Assembly: GCA_003557385.1 (NCBI GenBank)
Contig: PWON01000190.1
Span: 1 to 32,225 of the forward strand
Length of the DNA: 32,225 nt
Direction of reading: 5' to 3'
From: Bacteroidales bacterium
GTDB lineage: Bacteria > Bacteroidota > Bacteroidia > Bacteroidales > UBA7960
Part shown: in pieces, positions 17,645 to 25,636 of the stretch
Numbering within the stretch: the stretch's first letter is position 1
Layout of the letters: every line of letters begins with the position of its first letter
The notes under the pieces: generated by a model
Databases searched by the model: none
What the model saw: only the letters and a program-made list of their open reading frames with translations
What the model was told of the DNA's origin: nothing
Made by a program: the position numbers and the translations under genes

Positions 17645-19357
17645 TTTATTGTCAGAATAGAGGAATCGTTTGATCTTTTTGGTAGGTGTCTTTTCAAATG
17701 GCTCCGTTTGTTCTTCGACAAGTGTAAGACGCGAAAAACGGCTGAGACGGGCATTGACCCGTTGCTGTATTTCACGAAGGTGATGTTTGACCTTTTGCTG
17801 AACATGATCATACAGATGGGCTGCAGATTCTTTCAGGTCCCGATGGGTCTGCCCGGCAGATTCCCTGAGTTCGTGGTAGCGCTTGTCAATTTCTTCATAA
17901 TTTAAGTGGACCCTGGCAATCAACTTGCCTTTTATTTCATATACAAGCGACTCAAGCACATGACGTTCGCTGTTGATCACAGCCTCAATGTCTTCAGGGT
18001 AAATGTTCTCGCCGGTTGAACTGATAATGATGTTTTTTATACGGCCCCTGATATACAGATATCCATCCTCATCGATAACACCCAGGTCGCCGGTTTTAAA
18101 CCAGCCGTCATCTGTGAATACCGTTTTGGTTAGTTCGGGCTCCTTATAATATCCCATCATGATATTGGGGCCCCTGGCAATGATCTCTCCTTCACCGGTA
18201 GCCGGGTCAGGATCCAGAATCCGGATTTCCTGGTCTGGCAATGAAAAGCCTGTCGACTGGAATTTTGTCAGCTTCGGGCCACACCCGGCAAGCAAGGGTG
18301 AAGTTTCTGTAAGGCCATAACCAATAGCATAGGGGAAACCGGCATCACGCAGAAAACGTTCGGTAACAGCACTCAGTTTTGAACCGCCTATCCCGAAAAA
18401 GTGCAGATGTCCGCCAAAGGCTTTATAGATCTTTTTACCGGCCAGTTTATGAAAGAGCTTACGGATACTTTTTGCACGCGAAAGCACCCGCATCACCGGA
18501 CTCCCGGTCAGTTTGGGTAACACCCTGTTTTGATAGACTTTTTCAATGATCAATGGCACAGTGAGCATCATGGTGGGTTTCACCTCCTCCATGGCGGGCA
18601 AAAGCACGGCCGGGGTAGGCAACTTATCAAGGTAATATACCGACGCACCATTCATAAAAGGGATCACAAAACCAATGGTGCATTCATAGGTATGAGGCAA
18701 AGGCAAAACAGACAGCAGCCTGTCGCCGGCAGACACCTGTTGAATGCCCATGGTATTGACGGCATTCGACAAGATATTCCTGTGGCTTAACATAACCCCC
18801 TTGGGTTTGCCTGTGGTACCTGATGTATACAAAATAGCAGCCAGGTCATCTTCTCCGGGAATCCCTGGTTCAGTCATCTGTTCTGACTTGCGGGAAACAA
18901 CGCGCTGGACACCGCCTGTGAGTTCAAGCTGCCCGAGGCTGATTTCTGAGAAGTCATCCGCCAGAATGGCTGATTTCAGCGTCCGGGGAAGGGCTGTTTT
19001 GAGCTTTTCGGCTTGTTTTTCTGAAACAATGATGGATTTGGCTTCGCTGTGTTCCAGTATTTTTGCAATCTCATGTGCAGAAAAATCAACCAGTATGGGT
19101 ACAACCACTGCGCCCATTGACGTGACGGCAAGATAGGACACACCCCAGTTGGGCATATTCTGCGATAGCAAAGCCACCCGGTCGCCCTTTGCAATGCCGC
19201 GCGACAGCAACAGCTGAATCAGCTCATTGACAGCAGCATTGACCGCCGCGTATGTCATGGGCTCCTGGCCTGTAAAACCGAGGGCCGGCCGGCCGGCATA
19301 TTGGCTTGTACTGTGTTCGAGCAATGATCGGAATGTACGTTTTTCGAGTACCTGCAT
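17633..19357 (-). CDS. AMP-dependent long-chain acyl-CoA synthetase/ligase
   Basis: A 574-aa member of the ANL adenylating superfamily, close to long-chain fatty-acid CoA ligases. It activates a carboxylic acid with ATP to an acyl-AMP, releasing PPi, then transfers the acyl group to CoA. The P-loop ILYTSGTTGKPKG lies near residues 175-187, IGYGLTETSP is motif A5, and DGWFKTGDLGVIDEDGYLYIRGRIKN covers A7-A8. The C-terminal TPTKKIKR has the catalytic lysine region (A10) in the FACL form. The preceding linker (residues about 490-540) is helical and charged. A candidate -7 box lies 19 nt upstream. The pyrophosphatase gene is directly upstream on the same strand but a strong hairpin separates them. 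The acid substrate cannot be told from sequence. Confidence 0.92.
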   Translation of the reverse strand: MQVLEKRTFRSLLEHSTSQYAGRPALGFTGQEPMTYAAVNAAVNELIQLLLSRGIAKGDRVALLSQNMPNWGVSYLAVTSMGAVVVPILVDFSAHEIAKILEHSEAKSIIVSEKQAEKLKTALPRTLKSAILADDFSEISLGQLELTGGVQRVVSRKSEQMTEPGIPGEDDLAAILYTSGTTGKPKGVMLSHRNILSNAVNTMGIQQVSAGDRLLSVLPLPHTYECTIGFVIPFMNGASVYYLDKLPTPAVLLPAMEEVKPTMMLTVPLIIEKVYQNRVLPKLTGSPVMRVLSRAKSIRKLFHKLAGKKIYKAFGGHLHFFGIGGSKLSAVTERFLRDAGFPYAIGYGLTETSPLLAGCGPKLTKFQSTGFSLPDQEIRILDPDPATGEGEIIARGPNIMMGYYKEPELTKTVFTDDGWFKTGDLGVIDEDGYLYIRGRIKNIIISSTGENIYPEDIEAVINSERHVLESLVYEIKGKLIARVHLNYEEIDKRYHELRESAGQTHRDLKESAAHLYDHVQQKVKHHLREIQQRVNARLSRFSRLTLVEEQTEPFEKTPTKKIKRFLYSDNKKES

Positions 19358-19376
19358 AAAACGTTGGTTTTAAACA

Positions 19377-19384
19377 CAAAGTTA
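19377..19384 (-). promoter_or_regulatory. Candidate Bacteroidota -7 element for the acyl-CoA synthetase gene
   Basis: On the minus strand this reads TAACTTTG, an exact TAnnTTTG box 19 nt before the start codon. No clear -33 TTG is seen. The rest of the 222-nt gap up to the hppA stop holds only the terminator-like hairpin at 19477-19520. Confidence 0.4.
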
Positions 19385-19476
19385 ATTAAAATATCCTGTC
19401 CTGTTAGATAAAAAAACATAAAATTGTGTATGCTGCTTCCGGTGTCATGTCAACGCCATTTAAGTTTAACCATAAA

Positions 19477-19520
19477 AATACCGGTTAACAGGCTTTGTTA
19501 TCAAGCTGTTAACCGGTATT
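19477..19520 (-). terminator. Rho-independent-type terminator after hppA
   Basis: AATACCGGTTAACAG (19477-19491) and CTGTTAACCGGTATT (19506-19520) form a perfect 15-bp stem around a 14-nt loop. On the minus strand it begins 59 nt after the hppA stop and is followed by TTTTATGG, a short U-tract. Position and structure fit termination of hppA; the sequence could also act as a symmetric protein site because its arms contain GGTTAACC. Confidence 0.65.
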
Positions 19521-19579
19521 ACATCATGCTTGTGGCCGCAATGGGCCCATTCATTTGTGGCCCTGCCGGCGAACCTGCT

Positions 19580-21781
19580 TTATAAGATTGCGTAAGTCAC
19601 GGCAACCCCCACAGTAACCACCGAAGCCATTACCATGAGTTTGATCAGGATGTTTAGACTGGGCCCGGAGGTGTCTTTAAAGGGGTCTCCCACCGTATCT
19701 CCGGTAACCGCTGCCTTATGGCTTTCGGAGCCTTTGCCTCCGAAATTTCCTTCTTCAATGTATTTTTTGGCATTGTACCAGGCCCCGCCTGAGTTGGCCA
19801 TAAAAATGGCCAGGGCAAACCCGCTTGATATGGTACCCAGCAAAAGGCCGGACACCCCGGGAACACCAAAGATCAGCCCAACCACCACAGGGATCAGCAA
19901 GGCAATCAGCGATGGCAGCAACATCTCCCTTTGCGCACCCTTGGTTGAAATGTGCACACAACGTGCATAATCGGGTTCTGCTTTGCCTTCCATGATGCCT
20001 GGTATGGTAGAGAATTGTCTGCGCACCTCATCCACCATTTTTTGTGCGGCACGCCCCACGGCATTCATCGTCAATCCACTGAATAAAAATACAGCCATTA
20101 CCCCGAGCAAAATGCCGACAATCACCTTGGGATTCATCAAATGCACCTCATAGTGATGCACAAAGTCCAGGAAAGAAGCCTCTATGGCAGGGATTCCATT
20201 GATCAGCTCAAACGGGCGGTCGAGGAATTTTACAAACATCATCCGGACCTCTTCAAAATAAGAAGCCAGAAGCGCAAGCGCGGTCAGGGCCGCCGACCCG
20301 ATGGCAAAGCCTTTGCCTGTTGCCGCGGTAGTATTGCCCAGGGCATCGAGTGCATCGGTGCGTTTGCGTACCTCATCGCCCAGGGCACTCATCTGGGCAT
20401 TTCCGCCGGCATTGTCGGCAATGGGCCCGTAAGCATCCGTGGCCAGGGTGATTCCCAGGGTGGAAAGCAATCCGACCGCTGCTATGCCAATTCCGTACAG
20501 GCCAATATTCAGGCTATCCGGATGGAAGGTAAAACCAGTGGCAAAAGAATACGCCAGGGTGATGGCTACCACAATGATCACCAGGGGAACTGCCGCCGAG
20601 ATCAGACCGGTTCCCACACCACTGATGATGAGGGTAGCATGCCCTGTCTGGCTCGATTCGGCTATTTTCCTGGTCGGACGGTATGCCGAAGCCGTAAAAT
20701 ATTCTGTAGACTGACCGATGGCAATGCCCGCCAGCAGCCCGGTCACAATGGAGCCCCAGAGGCCAAGATAATTCGGAAGCTGCAGAAAGTAAAGCACCAG
20801 AAAAGAAGCGATTACAATGAACACGGCACTCATATTCACACCAAAGCCGAGGGAGCGCAGCAACTGCTTTTGGGTAGCCCCTTCGCGGGTGCGAACCATG
20901 AATACCCCGGCAATGGAGAGCAGGGTACCCACGGCAGCGATCAGCATGGGTGCGATCACAGCATTGGCCTGCATGTGCAATAAGTCAGGTGACATGAAGG
21001 CTGCCGCACCAAGCAGTGCAGTAGCCAGTATTGAAGCGGCAAAGGACTCAAAAAGGTCGGCGCCCATGCCGGCAACATCCCCTACGTTGTCGCCCACATT
21101 ATCGGCAATGGTGGCCGGGTTGCGCGGGTCGTCTTCAGGGATCTCCGCTTCTACTTTACCCACCAGGTCGGCTCCGACATCGGCGGCTTTGGTATAAATA
21201 CCCCCTCCGACACGGGCAAAGAGTGCCTGGGTGGATGCCCCCATGCCAAAAGTGAGCATGATGGCCGTAATGGTCATCAGCTGATAGCCGGGCATGCTGA
21301 CGATTTCCGGAATAAAAATATTCAGCACAATAAACCATACGGAGATGTCAAGCAACACCAGTCCAACCACCACCAACCCCATCACAGCACCACTGCGGAA
21401 AGCCAGTCGCAAACCGCTATCAAGCGATTTGCGGCATGCATTGGCAACCCTGCCTGAGGCAAAAGTGGCTGCTTTCATGCCAAAAAAACCGGCAAGTCCT
21501 GAAAAGAAACCGCCGGTAATGAAAGCAAAGGGGACCCATTTGTTTTGAACCCCCAAACCGTAGGCCAGAAAAGAAAAAATCACCGTGATGATCAAAAACA
21601 CGATGATTACTACTTTGTACTGCTGACGCAAATAGGCAGATGCACCTTTTCGGACGTGGTCAGCAATTTTTTTCATCATGTCCGTGCCCTCATCCATGCG
21701 CATCATCTGCCGGAAAAAGAACCAGGCAAACCCCAGTGCCATGAGAGAGCTAATCGGAACCAACCAAAAAATTGAAGGCAT
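19580..21781 (-). CDS. hppA: Membrane-bound K+-dependent ion-translocating pyrophosphatase
   Basis: A 733-aa membrane pyrophosphatase with about 16 hydrophobic segments, which couples PPi hydrolysis to outward Na+ and/or H+ transport across the inner membrane. The hydrolytic centre is intact: [11 protein letters not shown] (residues 201-211) and [30 protein letters not shown] (217-246). Two residues inform its subtype. [12 protein letters not shown] has Ala486 and Gly489 at the positions that are Lys and Thr in K+-independent enzymes, so this should be the K+-dependent class. Glu245 in DLFES matches the gate glutamate of Na+-pumping members such as Thermotoga maritima (Glu246), so Na+ or mixed Na+/H+ transport is inferred. 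A good promoter match precedes it and a strong terminator-like hairpin follows. Confidence 0.96.
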   Translation of the reverse strand: MPSIFWLVPISSLMALGFAWFFFRQMMRMDEGTDMMKKIADHVRKGASAYLRQQYKVVIIVFLIITVIFSFLAYGLGVQNKWVPFAFITGGFFSGLAGFFGMKAATFASGRVANACRKSLDSGLRLAFRSGAVMGLVVVGLVLLDISVWFIVLNIFIPEIVSMPGYQLMTITAIMLTFGMGASTQALFARVGGGIYTKAADVGADLVGKVEAEIPEDDPRNPATIADNVGDNVGDVAGMGADLFESFAASILATALLGAAAFMSPDLLHMQANAVIAPMLIAAVGTLLSIAGVFMVRTREGATQKQLLRSLGFGVNMSAVFIVIASFLVLYFLQLPNYLGLWGSIVTGLLAGIAIGQSTEYFTASAYRPTRKIAESSQTGHATLIISGVGTGLISAAVPLVIIVVAITLAYSFATGFTFHPDSLNIGLYGIGIAAVGLLSTLGITLATDAYGPIADNAGGNAQMSALGDEVRKRTDALDALGNTTAATGKGFAIGSAALTALALLASYFEEVRMMFVKFLDRPFELINGIPAIEASFLDFVHHYEVHLMNPKVIVGILLGVMAVFLFSGLTMNAVGRAAQKMVDEVRRQFSTIPGIMEGKAEPDYARCVHISTKGAQREMLLPSLIALLIPVVVGLIFGVPGVSGLLLGTISSGFALAIFMANSGGAWYNAKKYIEEGNFGGKGSESHKAAVTGDTVGDPFKDTSGPSLNILIKLMVMASVVTVGVAVTYAIL

Positions 21782-21833
21782 TTTTCGTTTTTTTGTAGGA
21801 TTAATTAAATAATTGGATTTGAATGAATGGCAG

Positions 21834-21863
21834 CAAATTTAAATATTAATTCGTATCACCAAA
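21834..21863 (-). promoter_or_regulatory. Promoter for hppA (Bacteroidota -33/-7 type)
   Basis: On the minus strand: TTTG (21863-21860), an 18-nt spacer, then TAAATTTG (21841-21834). Both elements match the Bacteroidota consensus TTTG / TAnnTTTG. The predicted start of transcription is about 50 nt upstream of the hppA ATG. This is one of the two best promoter matches in the window. Confidence 0.55.
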
Positions 21864-22016
21864 CATTTTCATGGGGGGTTTTTTAAAATTTATCCCATGT
21901 AGTGGGAAACAATATATCAGCCCCACATCTGGATAAATCAACCTGCACCTGTATTGCAGATTATAACTTTCCGGAGTTTGTTGCTTTTTGCATAAGCGGG
22001 ATGTTGTGTTATTGTA

Positions 22017-22049
22017 TTGTTGGGTACATAATAAAAAAACGTATTTTTG
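22017..22049 (+). promoter_or_regulatory. Promoter for the DUF151 nuclease gene (Bacteroidota -33/-7 type)
   Basis: TTGTTG at 22017-22022 offers two TTG triplets, 19 or 22 nt upstream of TATTTTTG (22042-22049), an exact TAnnTTTG box. The gene starts about 50 nt further on, preceded by AAGGAG (22090-22095), an unusually strong Shine-Dalgarno sequence for this phylum, which supports the chosen start. Confidence 0.52.
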
Positions 22050-22104
22050 TGTTTGATAGCTGCATTGGCAGATTTTTCAGGCATTTTTTGAAGGAGACAA
22101 GCCT

Positions 22105-22710
22105 ATGAAGAAAATCAAACTCGAAATTTTGGGAATCTCTTACAGCCAATCGCAATCAGGTGCCTACGCATTGATATTTGGCGAATCCGGCAAAAAACGC
22201 CGCCTGCCTATCATTATTGGCAGTTTTGAGGCACAAGCCATTGCCATAGAACTTGAAAAGATGAAACCCAGCCGCCCGTTGACCCATGACTTGTTTAAAA
22301 ATTTTGCCACCACCTTCAATATTTCGATCAATGAAGTGATCATCTACAAGTTCAGCGAAGGGATCTTTTTTGCAAAGCTGGTTTGTTTCGATGGTGTAAA
22401 GGAAATTGAGATAGACTCAAGAACTTCAGATGCAGTGGCCATCGCCGTTCGTTTCAAATGCCCCATTTATACCTATGAGAATATTTTAAATGCCGCCGGA
22501 ATTGTGATGCAGGAAGGCGATGAACCCATCGATACCGAAACCCATACAGAAAAAAAAGAAGCCGGGAAGACAGCAGGTCCGACTGACCAGTACAGCAATA
22601 TGACCCTCAAGGAGCTCGAAAAGAAACTTATGGAAGCCATTGATGCAGAGGCTTATGAAAAAGCATCCGTGATCCGCGACGAAATCAATAAAAGAAAAAG
22701 AAAGAAATAA
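22105..22710 (+). CDS. Bifunctional nuclease family protein (DUF151) with C-terminal UVR motif
   Basis: A 201-aa cytoplasmic protein. Residues about 1-135 form the DUF151 domain (LEILGISYSQSQSGAYALIFGESGKKRRLPIIIGSFEAQAIAIELEKMKPSRPLTHDL), found in bacterial and plant proteins reported to have DNase and RNase activity. After a charged, low-complexity linker (about 140-160) comes a UVR motif, NMTLKELEKKLMEAIDAEAYEKASVIRDEINKRKRKK, the short helical hairpin that links UvrB and UvrC in nucleotide excision repair. The combination suggests a protein docking to a repair or ribosome-associated partner, but its role is not established. The start is supported by AAGGAG eight bases upstream. The nucleoside transporter gene follows after 43 nt. 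Confidence 0.9.
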   Translation: MKKIKLEILGISYSQSQSGAYALIFGESGKKRRLPIIIGSFEAQAIAIELEKMKPSRPLTHDLFKNFATTFNISINEVIIYKFSEGIFFAKLVCFDGVKEIEIDSRTSDAVAIAVRFKCPIYTYENILNAAGIVMQEGDEPIDTETHTEKKEAGKTAGPTDQYSNMTLKELEKKLMEAIDAEAYEKASVIRDEINKRKRKK

Positions 22711-22753
22711 ATCTGTCACCAGCCAACACTGAATTTTTTATCCTAAACCACAC

Positions 22754-24277
22754 ATGATGAATACAATAAAGAAGCTTTCCGGCCTGCTATTGTTGTTTAT
22801 GGCGCTGGGGTTCTTACTGCATGGATGCGGAGCAGATACCATCCAGGCTGAGCTTTCTGTACTGCCCGACATTCATACAGCCGATGAAACAACGTTTAAC
22901 GGGACGGATATGTCTGAGGCAGCGGCACCGGAGGACGCCAACCAAACCACCGGGCATACCACGGTGGAGATCCCTGAATATTCTTTCGGGATCACATCCA
23001 TTTTGCGGGGCCTGCTTGGCATGTTTGTACTCATTGGCATTGCCTGGATATTCAGTGTTAACCGCCGTGCCATCAGCTGGCGTGTTGTTGGCATCGGGCT
23101 GGGGATACAGGTTTTATTGGCTATTGGTGTGTTGCAGGTACCCCCAGTGCAGTATTTCTTTGAAATGATCGGTTCTGTTTTTGTGGTTATTCTTGATTTT
23201 ACCAGGGCAGGTTCCGAATTCTTATTCGGATCCATTCTTGATACGGAAACATTCGGGTTTATTTTTGCTTTCCAGATCTTGCCGACCATTGTCTTTTTCT
23301 CTGCACTGACCAGTCTTTTGTTTTATCTCGGGATCATTCAGAAAATTGTGTATGCATTGGCCTGGCTGATGACCAAGGCAATGCGGTTATCAGGTGCTGA
23401 AAGCCTCTCGGTGGCAGGCAACATATTTCTCGGGCAAACTGAGTCTCCCCTGCTGATCAAAGCTTACCTGCCAAACATGACCCGCTCCGAAGTACTTTTG
23501 GTGATGACAGGGGGCATGGCTACCATGGCGGGCGGTGTACTGGCAGCCTACATAAGTTTTCTGGGAGGCGATGATCCGGCACAGCGTTTGATTTTTGCCC
23601 AGCACCTGCTGGCAGCATCCATCATGGCAGCACCGGGAGCCGTGGTGATCACCAAGATATTGTACCCGCAAACAGAGGAGATCGATAAAACCATGGAGAT
23701 CTCCAAAGACAGGATCGGGGATAACATACTGGATGCCATTACCAATGGCACCGGGGAGGGGCTGAGGCTGGCAGCAAACGTGGCGGCCATGCTGCTTGTT
23801 TTTATTGCCTTTATAGCCATGTTCAATTTCATTGTCGGACGCCTGGGTGACCTGGCCAACCTCAACCCCATCATTGCAGAAGCCACTGACGGCCGCTATG
23901 ACAGCCTGTCATTGCAATTCATCCTGGGCTATACCTTTGCCCCCATCATGTGGCTCATAGGGGTCAGTCTTCCTGACATCACACTGGTTGGCCGGCTGTT
24001 GGGCGAGAAAGTGATCATGACGGAGTTTATCGGATATGTGAGCCTGGCTGAACTAAAAGAAGCCAATGCCTTTGCCGATCCAAAATCCATCATCATGGCA
24101 ACCTACCTGTTGTGCGGTTTTGCCAATTTCGCAAGCATTGGCATTCAGATTGGCGGCATCGGATCGCTGGCTCCGACCAAAAGGGTATTGCTGTCGCAAT
24201 TTGGTCTGAGGGCATTGCTTGGGGGTACCCTTGCCGGGTTGATGAGTGCTGCCATTGTGGGGATGATTCTGGGTTGA
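22754..24277 (+). CDS. Concentrative nucleoside transporter (NupC/CNT family) with lipoprotein-like N-terminus
   Basis: A 507-aa secondary transporter that imports nucleosides with H+ or Na+. The CNT core runs from about residue 75 to the end; GNIFLGQTESPLLIKAYLPNMTRSEVLLVMTGGMATMAGGVLAAYI is the conserved substrate/cation region, and GFANFASIGIQIGGIGSLAPTKR matches the C-terminal core. Before it is an extra N-terminus: MMNTIKKLSGLLLLFMALGFLLHGCGAD looks like a signal peptide with a lipobox-like LHGC (Cys25). About 50 acidic, Thr-rich residues follow before the first core helix. If processed, the mature N-terminus would be periplasmic and could be lipidated. The histidine at -2 is not typical of a lipobox. 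thyA starts 13 nt downstream. Confidence 0.9.
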   Translation: MMNTIKKLSGLLLLFMALGFLLHGCGADTIQAELSVLPDIHTADETTFNGTDMSEAAAPEDANQTTGHTTVEIPEYSFGITSILRGLLGMFVLIGIAWIFSVNRRAISWRVVGIGLGIQVLLAIGVLQVPPVQYFFEMIGSVFVVILDFTRAGSEFLFGSILDTETFGFIFAFQILPTIVFFSALTSLLFYLGIIQKIVYALAWLMTKAMRLSGAESLSVAGNIFLGQTESPLLIKAYLPNMTRSEVLLVMTGGMATMAGGVLAAYISFLGGDDPAQRLIFAQHLLAASIMAAPGAVVITKILYPQTEEIDKTMEISKDRIGDNILDAITNGTGEGLRLAANVAAMLLVFIAFIAMFNFIVGRLGDLANLNPIIAEATDGRYDSLSLQFILGYTFAPIMWLIGVSLPDITLVGRLLGEKVIMTEFIGYVSLAELKEANAFADPKSIIMATYLLCGFANFASIGIQIGGIGSLAPTKRVLLSQFGLRALLGGTLAGLMSAAIVGMILG

Positions 24278-24290
24278 ATGAGATGATAAT

Positions 24291-25082
24291 ATGATACAAT
24301 ACCTTGATCTATTAGACCACGTACTCCGGAACGGGGTTAAAAAAGATGACCGTACAGGCACGGGCACGCTCAGCATATTTGGCCACCAGATGCGCTTTGA
24401 CCTGAACGATGGGTTTCCGCTGGTCACCACAAAAAAACTGCATCTGCGCTCCATCATCCATGAGTTGCTTTGGTTTCTTAAGGGAGAGACCAACATCAGA
24501 TACCTCAACGAACAAGGTGTTTCCATTTGGGACGAGTGGGCCGATCAACACGGTGACCTGGGACCCATATACGGAAGTCAATGGCGCAGCTGGCCTGCGG
24601 CAGAAGGGAACATCGACCAGATATCCGCCTTGATTGACCAGATTAAGAACAATCCGGATTCCCGACGCTTAATGGTCAGTGCATGGAATGTGGGAGAACT
24701 GAAAAAAATGGCCCTGCCACCCTGCCATGTGATGTTCCAGTTTTACGTGGCTGAAGAAAAACTCTCCTGCCAGTTGTATCAGCGCAGCGCCGACATTTTT
24801 CTGGGTGTTCCTTTCAACATTGCTTCCTACGCGCTGCTCACCCGGATGGTTGCCCAGGTGAGTCGTCTGAAGCCAGGGGAATTTATTCACACTTTTGGCG
24901 ATGCCCATCTTTACCTCAACCACATAGAACAGGCAAAACTGCAGCTGAGCCGAAATCCACGTCCGTTGCCCCAAATGAAGATAAACCCGGATATTATGAA
25001 TATCTTTGATTTCCAGTTTGATGATTTTGAATTGGGTGGATACGACCCGCATCCGCATATCAAAGCACCTGTGGCCGTATAG
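24291..25082 (+). CDS. thyA: Thymidylate synthase
   Basis: A 263-aa ThyA, which makes dTMP from dUMP using methylenetetrahydrofolate as carbon donor and reductant. The catalytic cysteine is Cys145 in [12 protein letters not shown], almost the same position as E. coli Cys146. [20 protein letters not shown] near the N-terminus, the [20 protein letters not shown] segment and the C-terminal [14 protein letters not shown]-like end (here [15 protein letters not shown]) are all family hallmarks. Length is the same as the 264-residue E. coli enzyme. It is followed 48 nt later by folA, which regenerates the tetrahydrofolate consumed by ThyA, a classical pairing, and preceded closely by a nucleoside transporter. 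Confidence 0.98.
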   Translation: MIQYLDLLDHVLRNGVKKDDRTGTGTLSIFGHQMRFDLNDGFPLVTTKKLHLRSIIHELLWFLKGETNIRYLNEQGVSIWDEWADQHGDLGPIYGSQWRSWPAAEGNIDQISALIDQIKNNPDSRRLMVSAWNVGELKKMALPPCHVMFQFYVAEEKLSCQLYQRSADIFLGVPFNIASYALLTRMVAQVSRLKPGEFIHTFGDAHLYLNHIEQAKLQLSRNPRPLPQMKINPDIMNIFDFQFDDFELGGYDPHPHIKAPVAV

Positions 25083-25130
25083 TTTCAAAACGGTTCTGAT
25101 CCGACTATCCACAAACCAAATCCGTTTCGT

Positions 25131-25634
25131 ATGAAATTATCACTCATTGCTGCAGTAGCCAACAACAACGTCATTGGGAGGGAAAACAAGCTGATCTGGT
25201 ATTTGCCTGCCGACCTGAAATACTTTAAAAACCTGACCATGGGGCACACGTTGATCATGGGGCGGAAAACCTTCGAATCAATCGGCAAACCCCTCAAAGG
25301 ACGTACAATCATTGTGCTGACCGGCAAAAAGGACTACGATGCCTTAGGTTGTCAGCTTGCCGCTTCCATCAAAGATGCCCTGAAACTGGTTAAAGATGAA
25401 AAAGAAGTGTTTGTTGCAGGGGGTTCTCAGGTTTATGAACAAACCATCGACCTGCATCATACTCGACGCCTGTATATAACGAGGGTATACGCCAACTTCG
25501 AGGGAGATGCTTTTTTCCCGGACATTGACCCGGAGAAATGGGAACTTGTGTCGATCGAAGAATATGAACCCGACGAAAAGAACAAATACCCTTATGCCTT
25601 TTTGCAATATAAAAGAAAGGTCCGACGCCTTTGA
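25131..25634 (+). CDS. folA: Dihydrofolate reductase
   Basis: A 167-aa chromosomal-type DHFR that reduces dihydrofolate to tetrahydrofolate with NADPH. The N-terminus MKLSLIAAVANNNVIGRENKLIWYLPADLKYFKNLT contains the active-site acid Asp28, equivalent to E. coli Asp27. MGRKTFESIGKPLKGRTIIVLT is the NADPH-binding segment and VFVAGGSQVYEQ the second cofactor motif. Nothing marks it as a mobile trimethoprim-resistance variant: its context is the normal thyA-folA pair and its codon use looks like its neighbours. Its stop lies 2 nt from the stop of the convergent gene on the minus strand. Confidence 0.97.
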   Translation: MKLSLIAAVANNNVIGRENKLIWYLPADLKYFKNLTMGHTLIMGRKTFESIGKPLKGRTIIVLTGKKDYDALGCQLAASIKDALKLVKDEKEVFVAGGSQVYEQTIDLHHTRRLYITRVYANFEGDAFFPDIDPEKWELVSIEEYEPDEKNKYPYAFLQYKRKVRRL

Positions 25635-25636
25635 TC

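Larger units (their letters stand above)
21782..22104. other. 323-nt divergent intergenic region between hppA and the DUF151 nuclease gene
   Basis: This is the longest gap in the window. It holds the hppA promoter on the minus strand and the nuclease-gene promoter on the plus strand. Between them lies an inverted repeat CATGGG (21870-21875) / CCCATG (21894-21899) around an 18-nt AT-rich loop, placed immediately upstream of the hppA -33 element where an operator might sit. A 68-codon plus-strand ORF (21902-22108) crosses the second promoter and overlaps the next start; I do not regard it as a gene. No RNA gene is recognisable. Confidence 0.5.

Noticed and set aside
20141-20983. 280-codon plus-strand ORF opposite hppA
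   Set aside because: It is fully antisense to a well-conserved gene, has a Gly/Arg/Gln/His-rich sequence with no family resemblance, and no ribosome-binding site or promoter of its own.
21902-22108. 68-codon ORF in the hppA / DUF151 intergenic region
   Set aside because: It begins with GTG without a Shine-Dalgarno sequence, spans the likely promoter of the next gene, overlaps that gene's start, and its translation looks random.
25131-25634. folA as a trimethoprim-resistance gene
   Set aside because: It has the chromosomal context thyA-folA and no integron, transposase or repeat nearby.
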